Positions 58,723-64,000 of a stretch of DNA of 64,000 nucleotides are shown here, in pieces. The position numbers and the translations under genes are program-made. How positions within the stretch are numbered: the stretch's first letter is position 1; each line of letters starts with the position of its first letter. The stretch spans positions 47,290 through 111,289 of the forward strand of contig JALLLT010000075.1 in NCBI GenBank assembly GCA_025266875.1, written 5' to 3'. Source of the stretch: Fennellomyces sp. T-0311 (Eukaryota; Mucoromycota; Mucoromycetes; Mucorales; Lichtheimiaceae). The notes under the pieces are model-generated. The model was not told the DNA's origin. It searched no databases and saw only the letters and a list, made by a program, of their open reading frames with translations.

Positions 58723-59771
58723 CACATAGCAGGATTCTCTATCTAGATCCTGTCATTACCTGAAATTCCAGTCTATTATTATAGTAGTAATAAGAAAAAT
58801 ATTATATATTAAATTTATATAATTGCGGTGCTGCTTAACAAGAAAAGCTTTTTCATTTTCTCATGCAAGTACGAATTCTTAGTTGCTACTGATGTCCAAG
58901 ACTAAGTCTCTCTACAACATTTTGTATTATCACCATGTCATTTCATTTCCAGCCGCTCATTACAAGTATAATGAACGCAATCAATCACTTTTGTCGCGAA
59001 TAAAGCCTTCGTAATGACGAGGTACGAACTGTTCAAAAGTTTTTGAGCCATGATCTCTAATTATGATGACAATGTTACAGTTCACAATGAACGTCAAACA
59101 GTCTGCTTGAGGAAGTTCTTCAAAGGCAATCGGATTATCACTTAAAGTAGTTATTGCAAATTACAAGTGCACCGCAGTGCATCAGTGTTACTGACAGTGG
59201 CTCAGCAAATATAGATCACCTGATACAGTGTCAGCAGCCATTATGCGATCACCGTTTTCGAAACAGACTGCACCACCGTGGCAGTTAGTTTTTCTAAGAA
59301 GACGTTATTACTTCATTTATTTGTAATTCCACATGTTAAAAGCAGAGGCAGATTGCAGCAAGCAACAAAGAAAAACCAAGAAGTACAAAAAGCCAAAGTG
59401 ACACCCTGAGATAAACCAGAAATTCGACATCGCAAATGGCGCAGAAAATCCTTCAGCTTTGTACTTATGAAACGACTTCTTTTCTCTTTTGATATCTTTT
59501 AAATGGAATTCAGGCTCAATGTTCGAGAATATCAAAAGACAGGTCGCCCATAATGCTTGAGAACGAATTTTTTAATCCTCACATACAGTACTGCTTGACC
59601 ACATGCTTTTCATACGGCTCAATTTATCACATGACTCTGCTTTGTTTTTACTGGTACTACATTCGCTATCGACATTGTGCATTCTAATCAAGAAAAGAAT
59701 GGCTGAAATAAATCAGTCATTACTTGAGTCGCGTCACTTACCTGCCTCTTTTTACTGTTGAATATCACATT

Positions 59772-59948
59772 CAGCCTAATTAACATTAGACAACAAGGCC
59801 ATTAGAGACTCGACAATAGCATGAATCTTTTGACTATTAGACAAAAGTATTCATCTCCTCCATCCCGACTCATCATCATTATAAATAGGAAGTAGTTTTC
59901 CTCAATAAAACATGATCTTATTTTCTGGCCTTGTCATTAGAAAGCCTC
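59772..59948. repeat. LTR fragment, truncated at both ends
   Basis: Matches the 3' half of the solo LTR at 57626-58012 (TTAACATTAGACAACAAGGCC to AATAAAACATGATCTTATTT) but lacks the GATACCACA end. The region 59949-60391 is AT-rich with a short (TA) run near 60095 and no gene. Confidence 0.7.
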
Positions 59949-60391
59949 TCCGCGACCTTTAAACATTACAGTATATTCGTTTTGGTAATGAATTACATTA
60001 TGCATTCAGGTATAAAAATTGCTAACTTAAGCTAAGGCTGACAACTACTTTTGTTCTATCAGTAATTTATCACAAATATGTGCTTACCATACAATATATA
60101 TATATATATCTATAACTGTGCTATCTAGGTTATGACTACTGGTACTGCAAAGTCTTATTATCACACAAGTCATGCTTTTCAGATATATGTGTACGGTTGG
60201 GCCTATGAGCATTAGTAGCTTAAATTATTGTTACGCATATCTTTTTACGTTCCGTTAAAGTAACTATTATATAGTAGTAATGGATGTCATGGCGAGTAAT
60301 TCTTCTCATATTGCAGGCCGTTCTGTCACAAGCATTTCAGTATAAAGAAATCATATATTTACCAGAACATAGCTGGGCTGCACTTGCATTC

Positions 60392-62070
60392 TTATCGCCT
60401 CTTGGTAAATTTGATCTGCTTCTTCTCAATTGCTTCGAGGACTTTATCTAGCTGTGAGATACCCAACCCGTTAAAACCAGGCTCACCAGATGGGTCTGCG
60501 AATGCTGGGAAGACCGCAATGGGCCAAGGCCAAACAAGAAGAACATCTGGTTCCTTGCCCTCTCGAAGCTTTTTCCACGGAACCGCTTTCTTCTTTTGGC
60601 CTTCAGGCAATGCTTCATCTAACATCGATGTAAATACATCAAAACAATGCTGCTACTCTTTTGCTTACTGTACAATTTCTTAATTTCTGCGCGATACTTT
60701 GCTTTCTTGCTTAACTGAGCCGAGGGAACTGCACTGACGTATCAACACCAACGATGACGATTTAAGCAACTAGTAATAGATTACCTCCAGAACTCTTTCG
60801 CTTTTTTGATGGAGGAGGAGCTTGAGGCAGGGCAGGCGTTTGCGCCTCAATCCCTCGCTGGGGATTTAAGAGCCCTTTGTGGCATGTATGATTAGAGTGT
60901 CGTCCCATTCAAAATATCTTACATTCATCTACCTGTACGCGCTGCAAAGCAGTAGAAATCGAATTTCTCTATGAGGCCGCCCTCTTGCTCTCTCAGTTCC
61001 TTATACAAAGGGTGGTCGATCTCCCCTTTGTACGCCTCTTGCATAGTTACAATAAAGTAACCGCCCAGTTCTATATATGTCAATATATTAGACGAATATT
61101 ACGCCAGATTAGTTCAAGTTTCAAGATACGTACTACTGCCAAATGCACTTTTCGTCTTTAGCTCGTTGATGAAGAACTGGGACGAAAGCAGGATAGCCGT
61201 CTCAATACCACAGCGTTTCTGCAGGAACCTTACGTCCTCTTTCATGTGACTGATGCATTCCCGCACAGCGTTCTCCACCCTGTTGCTAACCTGGAGACGC
61301 TTGTCATGCATGTCGCGCTGAGGTTCTTCGGGTGGTTGAGGGGCCTCTACGACGCCCTCCAGATGGTTCTCCTCATTGTACCTTTTGGTACGCTCTACCA
61401 ACTCATTGTACTGCGAGGCGGGAAGTTCCTTGTACATCGTTGCAAGAGCGTTGGTAGGCTGAAGATTGTTGAGGGAGTTGGTTGGACGACCAGTCTCACC
61501 AGTGGCATCTCCTCCACGGCCACGGCCACAGCCACGTGTACGACCACGGCTACGCCCACCACGACCTGCACGGGTACGACCACGCCCACGCTCATCACCA
61601 CCATCTAGTCCAGCTTCGAACATTTCGGGATTGGCTAATGAACATATTCCATCAGTAGCTTCTTTAAGCAAACACGTTATAAATAAATGGATTACCTTTA
61701 TGCTCATGTAGGAACTGATGCCAGGTGCTACAAGCATTGACTGACTTCCAGAACCGAGCGACCTTGCCACCGAAACGCTCGATAACTTCCTCACGAGAAT
61801 AATGATGATTCTCACCCATCGCCTTAATAAACTCCTCGATCTTGATGTCGAGTAGCGCGTACTTATCAACAGGAATTCGTTGTTCCTCCGGGAGATCTTG
61901 CTATATATATATGAATAGCTTAACACACACCTTGAATAATTCTCGAACGATACCTCAGCCTGTGCACCAAGATCGCTGAGATTGCCAAGTACTTCTTCGA
62001 GCTCAGTAATCCCAACTGTCGATTCGGGTGGAGCGTGTTGTTCGTATTCTCTGTTGTAAGATGTCGACAT
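60392..62070 (-). CDS. RG-rich accessory protein of the KDZ element
   Basis: About six exons. Exon 1 62070-about 61952 (MSTSYNREYEQ...GITELEEVLGNL); exon 2 about 61902-61702 (YALLDIKIEEFIKAM, VARFWKSVNACSTWHQFLHE); exon 3 about 61636-61130, with an RGG/RG tract (GRGRTRAGRGGRSRGRTRG) and then VSNRVENAVRECISHMKEDV; exon 4 about 61070-60945 (YKGEIDHPLYKELREQE); a Pro/Ala/Lys exon near 60880-60800; last exon 60625-60392 (PDVLLVWPWPIAVFPAF). I do not know the family. The RG tract suggests RNA or nucleic-acid binding. It transcribes inward from the right TIR, opposite the transposase. Exon joins are tentative. Confidence 0.55.
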
Positions 62071-62390
62071 TTTACTGCTTTTTAGAGAAGATTGGAAAGG
62101 GCGTTTTGCGACACAATAATAAATGGCTTATTTATTGCAATGTTATTGGACGAATACATGCAGTGGTGATACCAGAGAATTTCGTACTATACTCAGCATG
62201 ACGGATAGGTGCCGGATAGACGGCGGATAGGCGGCGGATCGAAAGCCTCTCGGTAATCCGCCAATTTTTTTAGTCGATAAAGTGTCGGGATTCTGAGCCA
62301 GATTAGGTGACACTTATTGTGACTGAACAAATTGTTGTTTTTTCTTTGGCTTTAAAACAACCGATCATTGCCGTTCAGCCTATAAAAAGC

Positions 62391-62870
62391 ATGGAAATCT
62401 CAGGTAGCCTTTCTGATAAACTCACCGAACTGCTTCTTGCAGTGTTGCGGATCGAGCGTACACAAAATGAGCAAATATTATCAATCAAAAACGAAATCAC
62501 GGCATTAAAGATGTCAGTGCAAGATCAAACGTCTGTCAACAGAAGATTACTCAGAATGCTCGAAAGAATGCAAACCGATCCACGTAGCAACAGCACAACA
62601 CAAACTCCTCAAGTTTATCAAGTTTCTCCAGATGATCGTTATATAGAACAACCATTAGCATTGAAGTTTGACAAAAAGAATAACTGCGAAGAAATGAAGC
62701 TGGTTAACTTCACGTGGGCACTTCTTGCTGACCTTATCAAAAAGCATCGAGAACATGAAAAGCTTCCTGTCTTAACCGACACGCAAGTGAGATCAAGAGT
62801 GAAGCAAGTCAAGAAGACATATCCTGGGGTACTTCACTACTTCAAATCCAAGTTTGGGCTTAGTGACACG
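62391..62870 (+). CDS. Unknown coiled-coil protein, possibly spliced
   Basis: From ATG 62391 (MEISGSLSDKLTELLLAVL) the first 65 residues form a heptad-rich coiled coil (RTQNEQILSIKNEITALKMS). A Gln/Ser/Pro spacer follows, then a helical block (EEMKLVNFTWALLADLIKKH ... VRSRVKQVKKTYPGVLHYFK). A further exon may start near 62913 (QEVASFASLIYCSGQWAALD). It lies 74 bp right of the KDZ duplication, so it belongs to the sequence into which the KDZ inserted, perhaps the T2 element. No function proposed. Confidence 0.45.
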
Positions 62871-63264
62871 GTGACATAGGGTGACAGACTGGTAAAAGTT
62901 CACCGACTTGCAATGGCCACCAAACTTGAACAAGAAGTTGCCTCGTTCGCTTCTCTCATTTACTGCTCTGGCCAATGGGCAGCTCTTGATCTCCTTTCCA
63001 AGCACTGGCAAAATGTCCAACAGGGCTACTCCAGAAAAGAACTTCAAGCAAGCGGTAGTAGTGAAGGTAACTGGTATGTTTTCGGAATGATGAATCACTA
63101 AAGCTGAGCGTATAGATCCTGGTTTATTGCCTCATAGAGGACATCGTCGCGAGTTGTTAAGGCTTTTTGCATACATTGACATCTGATGGTACTGATAATA
63201 AAATGGTAGTTGTTCTGGTGCCGGTGATGAGCCTCAAGACAGCCAAGTACATTCAAGCGATAAT

Positions 63265-63939
63265 ATGTTTCAAGATTTGGATGACGATAATTCGGGAAAT
63301 CATGTCTGGCCAAACTATGATGGAAGTGCACAATCAAGCGAAAGCAGTTGTAACGAGTCAGCAATTGAAGATGGTAGCAGTGATGAAGATGATAGTATGT
63401 GCTACAACAACGAGGATGATGATACAAACAGCAGCAATGAGGAAGATGATACAAGTAGCAGTGATGAGGTGGGTGCTAATACGAGCAGCCCTGAATCTAG
63501 TGCTGGGCCATTGGCATACGAAGATCTTGATCCCGATCTCCAGCGTGTCGTGGATGAGGCAGATTCTCCAGATCATTTCCCAACAAAGGTATGTTGAGGA
63601 CTATATATTGAATTGATCGCTGATAGTAGCTCCGATTTAGAATACACCAGATGAACAAGACACTGAACACATAAAAAAGAAAAAAAAAGATTGTATATCC
63701 AGCAGGTGGCTCCCGAGGAAAGAAGCAAGCGCTTGCACCTGTTGAAAACGCCAGAAAGCTTCCATCAGTTGCAAGTGGCGTATCCAAATCGAAAGTTCCT
63801 GCTGCACCACGTCAACCAATATCACGTTCATGCAAGAGATTTCGAGTGTAGTTTAGTTAGTCTCAAGTTGAAAAAGAATAAAAGCACTCTTTGCTACGCG
63901 TCGTCCATAAATAATAACTGCTTTACTTTATTTAAATAG
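63265..63939 (+). CDS. Unknown acidic protein, 3' end near the window edge
   Basis: An Asp/Ser/Glu-rich exon (63265 to about 63588, many SSDEDD-like repeats, then YEDLDPDLQRVVDEADSPDH) with a GTATGT donor, and a possible second exon (about 63640-63939) carrying KKKKKR and VAPEERSKRLHLLKTPESFH. Low-complexity composition makes recognition hard. It may belong to the same element as 62391-62870. Confidence 0.35.
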
Positions 63940-64000
63940 CAAATATGACTGCTGTATAGTATCACACTATAGACCGCTGCTTTAGAAACACTGAAAAACA

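Larger units (their letters stand above)
46295..62309. mobile_element. 16-kb KDZ (Kyakuja-Dileera-Zisupton) element
   Basis: 16,015 bp bounded by 123-bp inverted repeats (46295-46417, 62187-62309; one mismatch) starting CACCTAATCTGG, and a perfect 8-bp duplication ACACTTAT (46287-46294, 62310-62317). A KDZ transposase reads inward from the left and an RG-rich gene inward from the right. About 11 kb between them holds an orphan ORF, repeats, a MULE and LTR debris. KDZ elements are known for large size and passenger genes. Confidence 0.92.

Noticed and set aside
59317..59535. Minus-strand 72-codon ORF with a hydrophobic stretch
   Set aside because: Isolated, AT-rich, no start context, splice partner or recognisable motif.
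46295..62309. TET/JBP-type dioxygenase passenger, known in some fungal KDZ elements
   Set aside because: I searched the ORFs by eye for an HxD...H...R pattern in a suitable setting and found none.

Overview
This window is eukaryotic and almost entirely mobile DNA. Short introns (about 50-80 bp, GTAAGT-type donors, TAG acceptors), the absence of bacterial operons, and the mix of element families (Plavaka and other KDZ/CMC-type transposases, CryptonF with a GCR1_C-type domain, MULE, PIF/Harbinger, Tc1-like, Ty3 chromovirus) point to a transposon-rich early-diverging fungus. A Mucoromycota (Mucorales-like) genome is my best guess, by pattern memory only. I found no convincing host gene, tRNA, rRNA or CRISPR array.

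The layout is a set of nested insertions, and several edges can be fixed to the base because the interrupted reading frame closes when the insert and one target-site copy are removed. Block 1 (1-19406): a decayed Ty3/gypsy chromovirus (1 to about 5115) abuts a broken CACTA/Transposase_21-like gene (T1). T1 is split by a 2.4-kb tyrosine-recombinase element (5793-8227, ACTATT repeats) and by a 10.3-kb Plavaka element A (8934-19213, TA duplication). Plavaka A is itself split by a MULE encoding a transposase-OTU fusion (13396-16756, 9-bp duplication).

Block 2 (19596-33987): a Tc1-like element with an unusually long D-E spacing (19596-21476); an apparently intact two-gene PIF/Harbinger element (21631-24441); and Plavaka element B (24526-33987), whose DUF6532-like partner gene carries a whole CryptonF in what looks like one intron.

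Block 3 (33988-38710): a repeat remnant and the 3' end of a LINE, split by a second Harbinger (35251-38609), whose NAM/Myb-like gene is split by a solo LTR with a perfect 5-bp duplication (37344-37737).

Block 4 (39172-62309): a second broken CACTA-like gene (T2), interrupted by a MULE with a SWIM finger (40240-43974, 9-bp duplication) and followed by a Harbinger deletion derivative with 86-bp inverted repeats (45447-45983). Next comes a 16-kb KDZ element (46295-62309) with 123-bp inverted repeats and a perfect 8-bp duplication. It holds a multi-exon KDZ transposase, an RG-rich accessory gene, a 233-aa orphan ORF, an inverted minisatellite, a second MULE-OTU element (52640-56090) and LTR debris. 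Unrecognised coding exons follow to the window edge (62318-63939).

Two recurring gene partnerships stand out. The two Plavaka elements each have a divergently transcribed DUF6532-like gene, and the two diverged MULEs each encode an OTU-type cysteine protease fused behind a charged linker to the transposase. The transposases would cut and paste their own elements; the partner proteins are probably accessory or anti-silencing factors (inference).
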